Of a stretch of DNA of 64,000 nucleotides, positions 1 to 8,056 are shown piece after piece. Each line of letters opens with the position of its first letter. The first letter of the stretch is position 1. This DNA is from CAYJLC01 sp964370735. GTDB lineage: Bacteria > Bacillota > Clostridia > Oscillospirales > Butyricicoccaceae. The notes beneath the pieces are model-generated. The model saw only the letters and a program-made list of their open reading frames with translations. It did not search any database and was not told the DNA's origin. The DNA lies in assembly GCA_964370735.1 (NCBI GenBank), contig CAYJLC010000004.1:31342-95341 (forward strand). The letters are read 5' to 3'. Both the position numbers and the translations under genes were made by a program.

Positions 1-1575
1 GCATTTGATTATGACACTATTCGTGGTAAAAAAATTGAAGTTAATACAGCATGTGAAAACGAAAAATTTACGACACTAGACGAAATCGAGCGTAATTTAG
101 ACAGCAATATGATAGTAATTAAAGATGGTGAAGGCACTGTTGCTTTGGGCGGTATCATGGGCGGTTTAAATTCTGAAATCAAAGATAATACGACGACTTT
201 AGTGTTTGAATCTGCGAATTTTGATGGTGCTACTGTGCGTGTTGGCTCAAAAAAACTAGCATTAAGAACAGAAGCTTCTGGAAAATTCGAAAAAGGTTTA
301 GACCCAGAAAACTGTATGAATGCAATTATGCGTGCGTGTGAGCTTATCGAAATGCTAGGCGCAGGTGAAGTTGTTGGTGGAATTATCGATGTTTATAAAA
401 ATAAACCAGAAACAATTACAATTCCATTAGAAGCAGAAAAAATGAATAAATTCTTAGGATTAAGCATCGAAAAAGATGAAATGATTAGAATTTTAGACAC
501 TTTAGGCTTTGTTTGCGAAAACGATGTAATCACTGTTCCTAGTTTTAGAACTGATGTTAAAATGATGGCTGATATTGCCGAAGAAGTTGCTAGAATTTTT
601 GGTTATGATAATATTCCTGTTACATCTTTTGCTGGACAAACTGTTTGTGGTGGACTTACTGCAAAGCAAATGTTTGAGAAAAACACTGGAATTAAAATGC
701 GTTCGTTAGGTTATGACGAAATCATCACATATTCATTTATTAGCAAATCTAACTATGAAAAAATTAATCTGCCAGAAGAAAATCGTGTGTCGACAGTTAT
801 CACAAACCCACTAGGCGAAGAACTTAGCATTATGAGAACTACAACTGTTCCGTCTATGATGGACACTGTTGTTCGTAATGTGAATTATCAAAATAAGGTT
901 GGAAAACTTTATGAAATCGGCTCGATTTATATTCCACAGGTTGTGGATAATAATGTAGACGCGACAAAATTACCAGATGAGAAGAAAATTGTTACTTTTG
1001 CAAGCTTTGGTACAGACGATTTCTTTAAATTTAAAGGCGATGTTGAAATTTTACTTGCAAGTTTAAATATTACTGGTGTATATTTCAAGGCGCAAACGAC
1101 AAATCAAACGTATCATACTGGTAGATGCGCTGATATTTATGTTGCCGATACAAAAATCGGTGTATTTGGTAATATTCACCCACAAGTTATTCAAAATTAT
1201 GGTGTTAACACTAGCATTTTGATGTGTGAAATTGATTTTAATACAATTTATGAGCTGGCTAATGATAACAAACTTTATAAGAAATTGCCGAAATTCCCAG
1301 CGTCTACTCGTGATATTTCTTTCGTGTGTGATAAAGATATTGCAGTTTATGACTTAGAACAATGCATTAGAAAATCTGTTAAAAATATTTTAGAAGATGT
1401 GAAACTTTTCGACGTATTTATTTCAGAAAAACTAGGCGAAAACAAAAAATCTGTTGCATTCTCTTTAGTTTTCAGAAAAGAAGACGGAACTCTTACAGAC
1501 GAAGAGTGTGATAATGCAGTTGCTAAAATTTTAGCTAATCTTGAAAAAGATTATGAGGCTGAACTTAGATCATAA
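1..1575 (+). CDS. pheT: Phenylalanyl-tRNA synthetase beta subunit, 5'-truncated by window edge
   Basis: This is the beta chain of the cytoplasmic (alpha-beta)2 enzyme that charges tRNA-Phe. The reading frame is open from base 1 (A-F-D-Y-D-T-I-R...), so the gene begins outside the window and the methionine at 109 is internal. In view are the end of the B3/B4 editing region with its GGIMGG motif near the front, the B5 domain, the catalytic-like core, and the anticodon-binding FDX-ACB domain over the last ~95 residues (LPKFPASTRDISFV). The family is about 790-800 residues, so roughly 270 are missing. pheS is expected just upstream. A strong terminator follows the stop, so the gene ends its operon. 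Confidence 0.96.
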   Translation, partial: AFDYDTIRGKKIEVNTACENEKFTTLDEIERNLDSNMIVIKDGEGTVALGGIMGGLNSEIKDNTTTLVFESANFDGATVRVGSKKLALRTEASGKFEKGLDPENCMNAIMRACELIEMLGAGEVVGGIIDVYKNKPETITIPLEAEKMNKFLGLSIEKDEMIRILDTLGFVCENDVITVPSFRTDVKMMADIAEEVARIFGYDNIPVTSFAGQTVCGGLTAKQMFEKNTGIKMRSLGYDEIITYSFISKSNYEKINLPEENRVSTVITNPLGEELSIMRTTTVPSMMDTVVRNVNYQNKVGKLYEIGSIYIPQVVDNNVDATKLPDEKKIVTFASFGTDDFFKFKGDVEILLASLNITGVYFKAQTTNQTYHTGRCADIYVADTKIGVFGNIHPQVIQNYGVNTSILMCEIDFNTIYELANDNKLYKKLPKFPASTRDISFVCDKDIAVYDLEQCIRKSVKNILEDVKLFDVFISEKLGENKKSVAFSLVFRKEDGTLTDEECDNAVAKILANLEKDYEAELRS

Positions 1576-1582
1576 AATATAT

Positions 1583-1617
1583 AAAAGGCTGTCGATTACG
1601 ATAGCCTTTTTTTTTCT
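1583..1617 (+). terminator. Intrinsic terminator of pheT
   Basis: A 12-bp stem (AAAAGGCTGTCG pairing with CGATAGCCTTTT, one G-U pair) has an ATTA loop and is followed by a run of T. It lies 8 bases after the pheT stop. Confidence 0.92.
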
Positions 1618-1696
1618 TTATTTTGACACAGACACCATTGTGAAAATGCACAAATTTCACCTTGAAAATTTTACTTTTTGCGACAATGAAAAATGA

Positions 1697-1725
1697 TTGA
1701 CATTAGTATCCTTCTGTGCTATAAT
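1697..1725 (+). promoter_or_regulatory. Consensus sigma-A promoter of the LacI-regulated sugar operon
   Basis: TTGACA at 1697-1702 and TATAAT at 1720-1725 are separated by exactly 17 bases. The predicted start, about 1732, falls at the edge of the first palindromic operator at 1734-1745, as expected for a repressed promoter. Confidence 0.85.
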
Positions 1726-1732
1726 AAACACA

Positions 1733-1845
1733 ACGAAACGTTTCGCTTAATGAGATGTTTCGTTGGTTAAAAACCAATCACGAAACGTTTCGTCATATCG
1801 CATAAGACGTTTCGTAAAAAATTACACATAGACGAAACGTTTCGT
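1733..1845 (+). promoter_or_regulatory. Cluster of LacI-type operators (three full palindromes, two half sites)
   Basis: The palindrome CGAAACGTTTCG occurs at 1734-1745, 1781-1792 and 1833-1844. Partial copies lie at about 1755-1763 (GATGTTTCGTT) and 1807-1815 (ACGTTTCGT). A central CG flanked by AAA/TTT is typical of LacI-family operators. The first full site lies at the predicted transcription start and the last ends just before the Shine-Dalgarno sequence of the aldolase gene. The likely ligand is the LacI-family protein encoded at 2720-3712. The sites lack the TG...CA ends of a CcpA cre site. Confidence 0.85.
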
Positions 1846-1860
1846 TAAGGAGAGATGATT

Positions 1861-2709
1861 ATGGCTTACGTTACTACACTAGAATTATTGAAAAAAGCAG
1901 ATGAAAATGGCTACGCTGTGGGAGCTTTCAATGTTGAAAATATGGAAATGGCTCAAGCTGTTATAAAGGCTGCCGAAGATTTAAAAGCGCCTGTAATTTT
2001 GCAAACAACTTCTTCAACGCTAAAATATGCAAAACCTAATGTGTATTTCGGAATTGTATCAGAACTTGCTAAAAATGCAAGCGTTCCGGTAGCACTACAC
2101 CTAGACCACGGTAGTTCTTATGAACTTTCAAAGGAGTGCATAAATTCTGGTTACTCAAGCGTTATGATTGATGGTTCGCATTCATCATTTGAAGAAAACA
2201 TCGCGATTTCAAAAAAAGTAGCTGATTTCGCAAAAACAAAAAACATTCCTGTTGAGGCCGAACTTGGAAAAGTTGGTGGAAAAGAAGATGAGCTTGATGG
2301 TGGCTCTGGAAATTATACCGACCCACTAGAGGCAAAGGAATTTGCAGAAAAAACTGGCGTAACATCACTAGCAGTTGCAATAGGCACAGCTCATGGAATT
2401 TATAAAGAAACTCCAGTTTTAGACAAAAAAAGACTAGAAGAAATCAGAAAAGTAGTATCAATCCCACTTGTTTTACACGGTGCATCTGGAATTTCCGAAG
2501 AAGATTTAAAAGATTGTATCAAACTGGGAATTTCAAAAATCAATTTTGCAACAGAACTTCGAATTGCATATTCAGACGGTGTGAAGGCTTATATGGAAAC
2601 CGACCAAAAAGTTTTTGACCCAAAAAAATATGGTGACAAAGGCAGAGAATTCGTGTATAATTTAGTATGTGAAAAGATTAAAATTTGCGGATGTGCAAAC
2701 ACATATTAA
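1861..2709 (+). CDS. gatY: Class II ketose-1,6-bisphosphate aldolase, tagatose/fructose type (GatY/KbaY/FbaA family)
   Basis: A zinc-dependent class II aldolase that splits tagatose- or fructose-1,6-bisphosphate into dihydroxyacetone phosphate and glyceraldehyde-3-phosphate. Zinc and catalytic residues are visible: H80, D82 and H83 in HLDHGSS, H179 in GTAHG and H206 in LHGASG. The length of 282 residues is normal. ATG 1861 is preferred over ATG 1855 because the AAGGAGAG site ends at 1853, leaving no room for the earlier start. It is the first gene of the LacI-controlled cluster; with GatD and a GatZ homologue nearby, tagatose-bisphosphate is the likelier substrate, but the family alone cannot separate it from fructose-bisphosphate. 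Confidence 0.88.
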   Translation: MAYVTTLELLKKADENGYAVGAFNVENMEMAQAVIKAAEDLKAPVILQTTSSTLKYAKPNVYFGIVSELAKNASVPVALHLDHGSSYELSKECINSGYSSVMIDGSHSSFEENIAISKKVADFAKTKNIPVEAELGKVGGKEDELDGGSGNYTDPLEAKEFAEKTGVTSLAVAIGTAHGIYKETPVLDKKRLEEIRKVVSIPLVLHGASGISEEDLKDCIKLGISKINFATELRIAYSDGVKAYMETDQKVFDPKKYGDKGREFVYNLVCEKIKICGCANTY

Positions 2710-2719
2710 GGAGAAAAAA

Positions 2720-3712
2720 TTGGCTACGATTAAAGATATTTCTAAAGAAACTGGTTTAGGACTTGCGACAATTTCAAAATACTTAAATGGTGGCAATGTT
2801 TTACCAGAAAATAAAATTCTAATTGAAAATGCAATAAATAAACTTGATTATAAAGTAAATGCGATGGCAAGAGGTCTGAAAACTAACAAATCTAACATGG
2901 TTGGAATAGTTATTCCAGAACTTTCAAACCTTTTTACTACTACGATTATTTCTGATATCGAAGATGTATTAAGACAAAAAGGTTATGGCGTTATTGTTGC
3001 TGATTGCAGGTCTGATGAAAAGCTAGAAGAAGAAAAACTCGAATTTATGCTGTCAAAGCAAATAGATGGGCTTATTTATGTTCCAGTAAGTTCGAATAGC
3101 AATAATATTGAATTTGTAAAGAAATCAGGTATTCCGATTGTTTTAATCGATAGAAAATTAAAAAACTTTAATTGCGACTTTGTAGGAATAGATAATGTAG
3201 AAGCTACAAAAAAAGCCGTAGATATTTTAATTGAAAACGGACATAAAAATATTGCGTTTATTGCAGGACCGAATGATATTTCTACTGCAAAAGAGCGTTT
3301 AGAGGGATATGAAAAATCTTTGACAGAAAATAATGTCGAGATTAAAGAAAAAAATATATATCACGCAAATTATACTGTCGAAGAAGGATATAAATCCATG
3401 ATAGATATAATAGAAAACAACCAAGAAATTACTGCTGTATTTGCATCGAATTATGAATCATCTGTTGGTGCTGTTATGGCGATTAATGAAAAAGAACTTA
3501 AAATCCCAGAAGATTTGTCGCTCGTAGGGTTCGATAGTATAGAACTTTCAAAAGTTATGAATCCAAAGCTTACAATTATTTCGCAACCTATGAATGAAAT
3601 AGCAAAAAATGCGTCACGAATAATTTTAGAGCGACTAGCAAATAACGGAGAGTTTGAAAGCGTTGTTTTAGACTCGTTTATAGAATATGGTAAATCAATT
3701 AAGAGAATTTAG
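2720..3712 (+). CDS. LacI-family transcriptional repressor of the sugar cluster
   Basis: A 330-residue LacI/GalR repressor. Residues 1-25 (ATIKDISKETGLGLATISKY) are the helix-turn-helix, followed by the hinge helix and a periplasmic-binding-protein-like effector domain beginning near MVGIVIPE. The chosen start is TTG at 2720, eight bases after AAGGAGA, because it places the canonical M-A-T-I-K-D start; an upstream in-frame ATG at 2669 would add a tail lying inside the aldolase gene. It sits second in its own operon, so repression of the upstream operators would be autoregulatory. The effector is unknown, probably the sugar or a phosphorylated intermediate of this pathway. Confidence 0.92.
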   Translation: MATIKDISKETGLGLATISKYLNGGNVLPENKILIENAINKLDYKVNAMARGLKTNKSNMVGIVIPELSNLFTTTIISDIEDVLRQKGYGVIVADCRSDEKLEEEKLEFMLSKQIDGLIYVPVSSNSNNIEFVKKSGIPIVLIDRKLKNFNCDFVGIDNVEATKKAVDILIENGHKNIAFIAGPNDISTAKERLEGYEKSLTENNVEIKEKNIYHANYTVEEGYKSMIDIIENNQEITAVFASNYESSVGAVMAINEKELKIPEDLSLVGFDSIELSKVMNPKLTIISQPMNEIAKNASRIILERLANNGEFESVVLDSFIEYGKSIKRI

Positions 3713-3722
3713 GAGAGAATTT

Positions 3723-5219
3723 ATGGAAAATTTACTTCTCGGAATAGACATCGGAACATCAAGCTGTAAAGTGGCTGTTTTTAATGAAGCTGGTAAAATT
3801 ATTGCTCATAAAAACGGAAAATACGATGTTTTATATCCGAAATCTGGCTGGGCAGAACAAAATCCAGAAGATTGGTGGGAAGCTATCGTTTCGTGTATAA
3901 AAGACCTTGATGTTCCTAAAGAAAACATTAAAGGCATAGGAATTGACGGTCAAAGTTGGTCGGCAATTGCTATTGATGATAAGCGAAACGTTCTTACCAA
4001 CACTCCGATTTGGCTTGACACAAGGGCTACGGATATTTGCAACAAAATTAAAGAAAAATACGGAAAGAATGCTTTTTTTGAAATTTCAGGAAATCCATTT
4101 GAACCTTCATACACTTTACCGAAAATCCTATGGTATAAAGAAAATGCACCAGAAGTTTATGAAAATACATATAAAATTTTGCAATCAAACAGCTATATCG
4201 CGATGAAACTTACAGGAAATATATCACAAGATTATTCGCAAGGATATGGACTTCAATGTTATGATATTAAAAATCGCAAATGGGATTTTGGGGTGCTTGA
4301 AGAATTAGGGATTAAAACAGATATTTTGCCTGATTTTTACGAATGTCACGATGTTGTCGGTGGTGTAACTGCTAAAGTTGCAGAGCTTACTGGTTTAAAA
4401 GAGGGAACTCCTGTTGTCGCTGGTGGACTAGACGCTGCTTGTGGAACTTTAGGTGCTGGAGTAATTTTCAACGGACAAACCCAAGAGCAAGGTGGTCAAG
4501 CCGGTGGAATGAGTATTTGCATCGATGAATGCATCGCTCACGAAGCGCTAATTTTATCAAATCACGTTGTCGCTGGGAAATGGCTACTGCAAGGTGGAAC
4601 TGTCGGTGGTGGAGGTGTTATCAACTGGTTTGAAAAGCATTTTTGTGACTATGAGCGAAACGTTTCGTCAGATAAAAATTCCTTTGAAATGCTGTCTGAC
4701 TATGCCGAAACCATAAACCCAACTTCAGATGGACTGATTTTCTTACCATATATGTCTGGCGAACGCTCACCTCTATGGGATTCTAATGCTAAAGGAGTTT
4801 ACTTCGGAGTTGATTTTTCAAAGACAAAAGCACATTTTGTAAGGGCATCTATGGAAGGTGTTGGATACTCACTAGAGCATAATTTAGAGATTGCAAAAGA
4901 GGCTGGAGTTAATGTCGACACACTTTATGCAGTTGGTGGTTCGGCAAATAGCTTAGTTTGGACTGGGTTAAAATCGGATATAACAGGACTTCCGATAAAA
5001 GTGCCATATTCAGATAGTGCAACGACGTTAGGCGCGTGTATTTTAGCTGGAATTGGTGTTGGAATTTATAAAGATTTCGAAGATGCTGTAAAGAAAACCG
5101 TTCAAATAACACGCGAACACACACCGAATAAAGAAAATTATGAAATTTATCAAAAGCAATTTAAAAAATATAAAGAAATATACGAAAGAACAAAAGATTT
5201 AATGCCATCTGAAAATTAA
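3723..5219 (+). CDS. FGGY-family carbohydrate kinase (xylulokinase-like)
   Basis: A 498-residue sugar kinase of the FGGY family, phosphorylating a ketose or polyol with ATP. The N-terminal phosphate loop GIDIGTSSCKVAVF, the GIDGQSW segment and the GGLDAACG region with the likely catalytic aspartate are all visible, and the SGERSPLW block is xylulokinase-like. ATG 3723 is chosen because AGGAGAGAATTT precedes it directly. The real substrate is open: annotation as xylulokinase rests on similarity, while the neighbours belong to the galactitol/tagatose pathway. The gene carries an internal copy of the LacI operator at 4655-4666. Confidence 0.85.
   Translation: MENLLLGIDIGTSSCKVAVFNEAGKIIAHKNGKYDVLYPKSGWAEQNPEDWWEAIVSCIKDLDVPKENIKGIGIDGQSWSAIAIDDKRNVLTNTPIWLDTRATDICNKIKEKYGKNAFFEISGNPFEPSYTLPKILWYKENAPEVYENTYKILQSNSYIAMKLTGNISQDYSQGYGLQCYDIKNRKWDFGVLEELGIKTDILPDFYECHDVVGGVTAKVAELTGLKEGTPVVAGGLDAACGTLGAGVIFNGQTQEQGGQAGGMSICIDECIAHEALILSNHVVAGKWLLQGGTVGGGGVINWFEKHFCDYERNVSSDKNSFEMLSDYAETINPTSDGLIFLPYMSGERSPLWDSNAKGVYFGVDFSKTKAHFVRASMEGVGYSLEHNLEIAKEAGVNVDTLYAVGGSANSLVWTGLKSDITGLPIKVPYSDSATTLGACILAGIGVGIYKDFEDAVKKTVQITREHTPNKENYEIYQKQFKKYKEIYERTKDLMPSEN
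4655..4666 (+). promoter_or_regulatory. Intragenic LacI operator inside the FGGY kinase gene
   Basis: A perfect CGAAACGTTTCG palindrome, identical to the core of the promoter operators, lies about 2.8 kb downstream of them within coding sequence (encoding E-R-N-V-S-S). It could act as an auxiliary site for repressor looping or as a roadblock. Confidence 0.6.
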
Positions 5220-5226
5220 ATTTTAT

Positions 5227-5251
5227 TTGTAGGGGCGTTCATTGGACGCCC
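5227..5251 (+). repeat. TGTAGGGG-type hairpin repeat
   Basis: TTGTAGGGGCGTTCATTGGA followed by CGCCCG folds into a hairpin (GGGCGTTC pairing with GGACGCCC). Near-identical copies are at 6504-6528 and 7951-7975, all just after genes of the sugar cluster. Confidence 0.75.
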
Positions 5252-5303
5252 GAAACCTAAAATTTTCGTTGAAATAAAAAAACATACGAAATTTGAAAAT
5301 TAC

Positions 5304-5403
5304 AATCCTCAGTCACTAACGTGACAGCTCCTTGACGAAGGAGCCAAGAGCAAAAGCCTCCTTTTTAAAGGAGGTGGCAAACGAAACGTTTGACGGAGGA
5401 TTG
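5304..5403 (+). repeat. MITE-like dispersed repeat, full copy 1
   Basis: An about 100-bp element bounded by CAATCCTC and GAGGATTG inverted ends. Inside are a hairpin AGCTCCTT...AAGGAGCC, a second hairpin GCCTCCTTTTTAAAGGAGG, and a small stem CAAAC-gaaac-GTTTG. A second full copy lies at 6576-6672 and two right-half copies at 63870-63923 and 63945-63993. It encodes no protein. The gaaac loop makes CGAAACGTTTGA here, a near-match to the LacI operator. Confidence 0.8.
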
Positions 5404-5453
5404 AAAACCAAACAAAACACAAACAATTTTTTCTAATAAGAAAGGACAAAAAA

Positions 5454-6500
5454 ATGAAAGCTTGCGTATTATTTTCGAATGAAGATATTAAATTTACGGA
5501 TTATGAAGACCCAAAAGTAGGGGATTTTGATGTTAAAATAAAAATTCGAGCAACAGGACTTTGTGGCAGTGATATTCCTCGTGTTTTAACAAATGGTGCT
5601 CACTATTATCCTATTGTTTTAGGTCACGAATTTTGTGGCGAAGTAGAAGAAATCGGCTCAAAAGTTACGGCTGTTTCAGTGGTTGATAGAGTGACGGCTG
5701 CACCTTTAGTTCCTTGTTTCACTTGTGATGATTGCGCGGTTGGCAACCATGCACTTTGCAAAAAATATACTTTCATCGGTAGCAGAATTCAAGGAAGTTT
5801 TGCAGAATATCTGTCAGTTCCTGAAAAAAATGTAGTAAAACTAGATAAAAGTATTTCATTTGAAGAAGGTGCATTAATCGAGCCAATCACAGTAGCACTT
5901 CATGGGCTTTTACACAATGATTACAAAGGTGGATTTGATGTCGCTGTAATCGGTTCTGGTACTATCGGTATCTTTATGATTCAGTGGGCAAAAATTATGG
6001 GTGCTAAGACTATTACAGCCTTTGATGTTTCAGAAGAACGTCTTCAAGTTGCAAAAGAAGTTGGTGCTGATTTTGTTATAAATTCGATGGACGAAGATTA
6101 CTTAGAAAAAGCAATGGAGCTTACAAATGGTAAAGGTTTTAACTATGTTTTCGAAATGGTAGGCCATCCATCTACGATTTTAACTTCGTTTAAAATTGCT
6201 TCAAACAAGGCGAATATTTGTATGGTAGGAACACCACACGCTGATGTTAAATTCACATATAAAGAGTGGGAACTTATGAACAGAAAAGAATTCAAACTTA
6301 CTGGTTCTTGGATGAGTTTTACTGCCCCATTCCCAGGAAAAGAATGGAGTTTAACAGCGCATTATTTAAAAACTGGCGAATTTAAAGTGCATAAAGATAT
6401 GATTTTTAAAAAATTTCCTATGGAAGAAGTGGATAAAGCATTTATGCTATACAAAAATCCTCGAGATGTTAAAGGTAAGGTAATGTTAATAAATAACTAA
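5454..6500 (+). CDS. gatD: Galactitol-1-phosphate 5-dehydrogenase (zinc MDR alcohol dehydrogenase)
   Basis: A 348-residue medium-chain zinc dehydrogenase closely resembling GatD, which oxidises galactitol-1-phosphate to tagatose-6-phosphate with NAD. Catalytic zinc ligands C37, H58 and E59 lie in GLCGSD and GHEF; structural zinc cysteines are C88, C91, C94 and C102. The NAD-binding GSGTIG lies at 167-172. The GLCGSDIPRV and NGAHYYPI segments are typical of GatD rather than generic sorbitol dehydrogenases. ATG 5454 follows AAAGGAC. No galactitol PTS genes are nearby, so the substrate may be made by a kinase instead of by PTS uptake. A sorbitol or other polyol substrate cannot be excluded. Confidence 0.82.
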   Translation: MKACVLFSNEDIKFTDYEDPKVGDFDVKIKIRATGLCGSDIPRVLTNGAHYYPIVLGHEFCGEVEEIGSKVTAVSVVDRVTAAPLVPCFTCDDCAVGNHALCKKYTFIGSRIQGSFAEYLSVPEKNVVKLDKSISFEEGALIEPITVALHGLLHNDYKGGFDVAVIGSGTIGIFMIQWAKIMGAKTITAFDVSEERLQVAKEVGADFVINSMDEDYLEKAMELTNGKGFNYVFEMVGHPSTILTSFKIASNKANICMVGTPHADVKFTYKEWELMNRKEFKLTGSWMSFTAPFPGKEWSLTAHYLKTGEFKVHKDMIFKKFPMEEVDKAFMLYKNPRDVKGKVMLINN

Positions 6501-6503
6501 CAT

Positions 6504-6528
6504 TTGTAGGGCGTTCATTGGACGTCCG
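6504..6528 (+). repeat. TGTAGGGG-type hairpin repeat
   Basis: Near-identical to the copy at 5227-5251 with small changes (TTGTAGGGCGTTCATTGGAC then GTCCG); it lies directly after gatD. Confidence 0.7.
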
Positions 6529-6575
6529 ATAACCGAAAAATTTTGCAAAAAACATACGCAAATACATCGAAAACG

Positions 6576-6672
6576 CAATCCCCAGTCACTTCATGACAGC
6601 TCCTTTGATAAAGGAGCCAAGAAAAGCCTCCTTTTAAAAGGAGGTGGCAAACCTATGGTTTGACGGAGGATT
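6576..6672 (+). repeat. MITE-like dispersed repeat, full copy 2
   Basis: The second full copy of the element at 5304-5403: CAATCCCC left end, AGTCACT, the AGCTCCTT/AAGGAGCC hairpin, GCCTCCTTTTAAAAGGAGG, CAAAC-ctatg-GTTTG and the GGAGGATT right end. A further palindrome GGAGGATAATATCCTCC and an inverted TGTAGGGG motif follow at about 6684-6706. The whole 6501-6879 gap otherwise holds only one operator, the repeat at 6759-6800 and the reductase leader. Confidence 0.8.
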
Positions 6673-6746
6673 ATTAAATTACAGGAGGATAATATCCTCC
6701 CCTACAATGAAAATGAAAAAATACTTCGTCTAAACATACACATAAG

Positions 6747-6758
6747 CGAAACGTTTCG
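6747..6758 (+). promoter_or_regulatory. LacI operator upstream of the aldo/keto reductase gene
   Basis: A perfect CGAAACGTTTCG palindrome lies 121 bases before the reductase ATG. It suggests the second half of the cluster (reductase, mutarotase, GatZ-like gene) is under the same repressor, with its own promoter or by looping. Confidence 0.7.
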
Positions 6759-6800
6759 GTCGGTAGCACCGACAAGCACTTGTCTTCGCCTTATTTCAGA
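6759..6800 (+). repeat. Short hairpin repeat (GTCGGTAGCACCGAC type), copy 1
   Basis: The 42-base stretch GTCGGTAGCACCGAC...CTTCGCC...TTTCAGA is repeated with changes at 7894-7935. The outer stem GTCGG/CCGAC becomes GTCGA/TCGAC in the second copy, a paired change. Confidence 0.65.
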
Positions 6801-6879
6801 TATTAATTATATATAGCAAAGGGTTTCTACGCCCTTCCAATAATCAAAAACACAAAAATAAAATTTAAGGAGATAAATT

Positions 6880-7893
6880 ATGAATACAATTAATCCAAAA
6901 TTAGTTCCACAAAAAACACTTAGAAATGGCGACCTTATGCCTATGGTAGGCATGGGAACTTTCGGTTCAGATAGATTTACATCGGAGCAAATTTCTGATG
7001 CAGTATATGGTGCAATCAAGGCAGGTTACAGACTTTTTGACGGAGCTTCTGTATATGGAAACGAAGTTGAAATCGGAAATGTTTACAAAAAGGCTATGGA
7101 CGAAGGCTTAGTTACACGTTCGGAACTTTTTATCACATCAAAAGTTTGGAATGACAAGCACGACGATGTTGCTGTTGAGTGTATGAAATCACTACGCGAC
7201 CTACAACTTGACTACTTAGACTGCTATTTTATGCACTGGCCATTCCCAAATTATCACGCTCCAGGTTGTGATGGTGACGCTAGAAACCCAGATTCAGTGG
7301 CTTTCTCTGTTGAAAAATTCATTAAAACTTGGCGTCAAATGGAAACTCTTTATAAAATGGGAGTTGTTAAACATTTAGGTATGTCTTCTATGACAATTCC
7401 GAAACTTGAGGCTGTTTTACCACATTGTCACATTATGCCATCTGCAATTGAAATGGAACTTCACCCATCTTTCCAACAAAGAGAACTTCTTGACTATTGC
7501 GAGGCTCGTGGTATTGCTGTTATTGGTTTCTGCCCAATCGGAAGCCCGACTAGACCAGAACGCGATAAAACGCCTGATGACGTTGCTGATATGGAAATGG
7601 CATCTGTTGTTGCAGCTGCAAAAGCACATAACTGTCACCCAGCTGTAATTTGCTTAAAATGGGCTTATAAAAACGGACACACTCCAATCCCATTCTCGGT
7701 TTTTGAAGCTGAATATGTTTCAAATTTACGCGCAGCTATCGAAGCCCCACTAACAGACGAAGAATACAAAGCAATTTGTGCAGAAGATGCAAATTCAAGA
7801 TTTATCAAAGGTCAAGTTTTCCTTTGGGAAGGTGCTGACTCTTGGGAAGATTTATGGGACGTTGACGGCACAACGAAAACTTGGCTAAAATAA
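6880..7893 (+). CDS. Aldo/keto reductase
   Basis: A 337-residue NAD(P)H-dependent aldo/keto reductase of the (beta/alpha)8 type, interconverting sugar carbonyls and alcohols. The complete catalytic tetrad is visible: D54 (RLFDGA), Y59 (SVYGNE), K88 (ITSKVW) and H119 (FMHWPF). It starts at ATG 6880 after AAGGAGATAA. Set between GatD and a sugar mutarotase, it most likely reduces a hexose or ketose to a polyol, or oxidises one, within the LacI-regulated pathway. The exact substrate cannot be told from sequence. A LacI operator lies upstream. Confidence 0.9.
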   Translation: MNTINPKLVPQKTLRNGDLMPMVGMGTFGSDRFTSEQISDAVYGAIKAGYRLFDGASVYGNEVEIGNVYKKAMDEGLVTRSELFITSKVWNDKHDDVAVECMKSLRDLQLDYLDCYFMHWPFPNYHAPGCDGDARNPDSVAFSVEKFIKTWRQMETLYKMGVVKHLGMSSMTIPKLEAVLPHCHIMPSAIEMELHPSFQQRELLDYCEARGIAVIGFCPIGSPTRPERDKTPDDVADMEMASVVAAAKAHNCHPAVICLKWAYKNGHTPIPFSVFEAEYVSNLRAAIEAPLTDEEYKAICAEDANSRFIKGQVFLWEGADSWEDLWDVDGTTKTWLK

Positions 7894-7935
7894 GTCGATA
7901 GCATCGACAGGCAATTGGCTTCGCCACGTTTCAGA
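7894..7935 (+). repeat. Short hairpin repeat (GTCGATAGCATCGAC type), copy 2
   Basis: The second copy of the 6759-6800 repeat begins immediately after the reductase stop codon. The stem GTCGA/TCGAC differs from copy 1 at both paired positions. Confidence 0.65.
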
Positions 7936-7950
7936 CAATAAAAACCAAAA

Positions 7951-7975
7951 TTGTAGGGGCGTTCATTGGACGCCC
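7951..7975 (+). repeat. TGTAGGGG-type hairpin repeat
   Basis: The core TTGTAGGGGCGTTCATTGGA plus CGCCCG is identical to the copy at 5227-5251. Confidence 0.75.
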
Positions 7976-8010
7976 GTTTACAGAAAAATTATTGACAAAA
8001 ATTAAACAAA

Positions 8011-8031
8011 AATTGCGTCCACGTCAGGTGG
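8011..8031 (-). repeat. CCTGACGTG-type repeat, inverted copy
   Basis: Read on the minus strand this is CCACCTGACGTGGACGCAAT, matching copies at 25267-25322, 30725-30961 and 52112-52162. It lies just before the mutarotase gene. Confidence 0.6.
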
Positions 8032-8056
8032 AAAAATAAACAAAATGGAGGAAAAT

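Noticed and set aside
1733..1845. CcpA cre sites
   Set aside because: The palindromes are CGAAACGTTTCG and lack the TG...CA ends of cre; the adjacent LacI gene is a better partner.
5304..6672. CRISPR-like array from spaced repeats
   Set aside because: The repeats are about 1.2 kb apart, palindromic and bounded by inverted ends; there are no regular spacers or cas genes.
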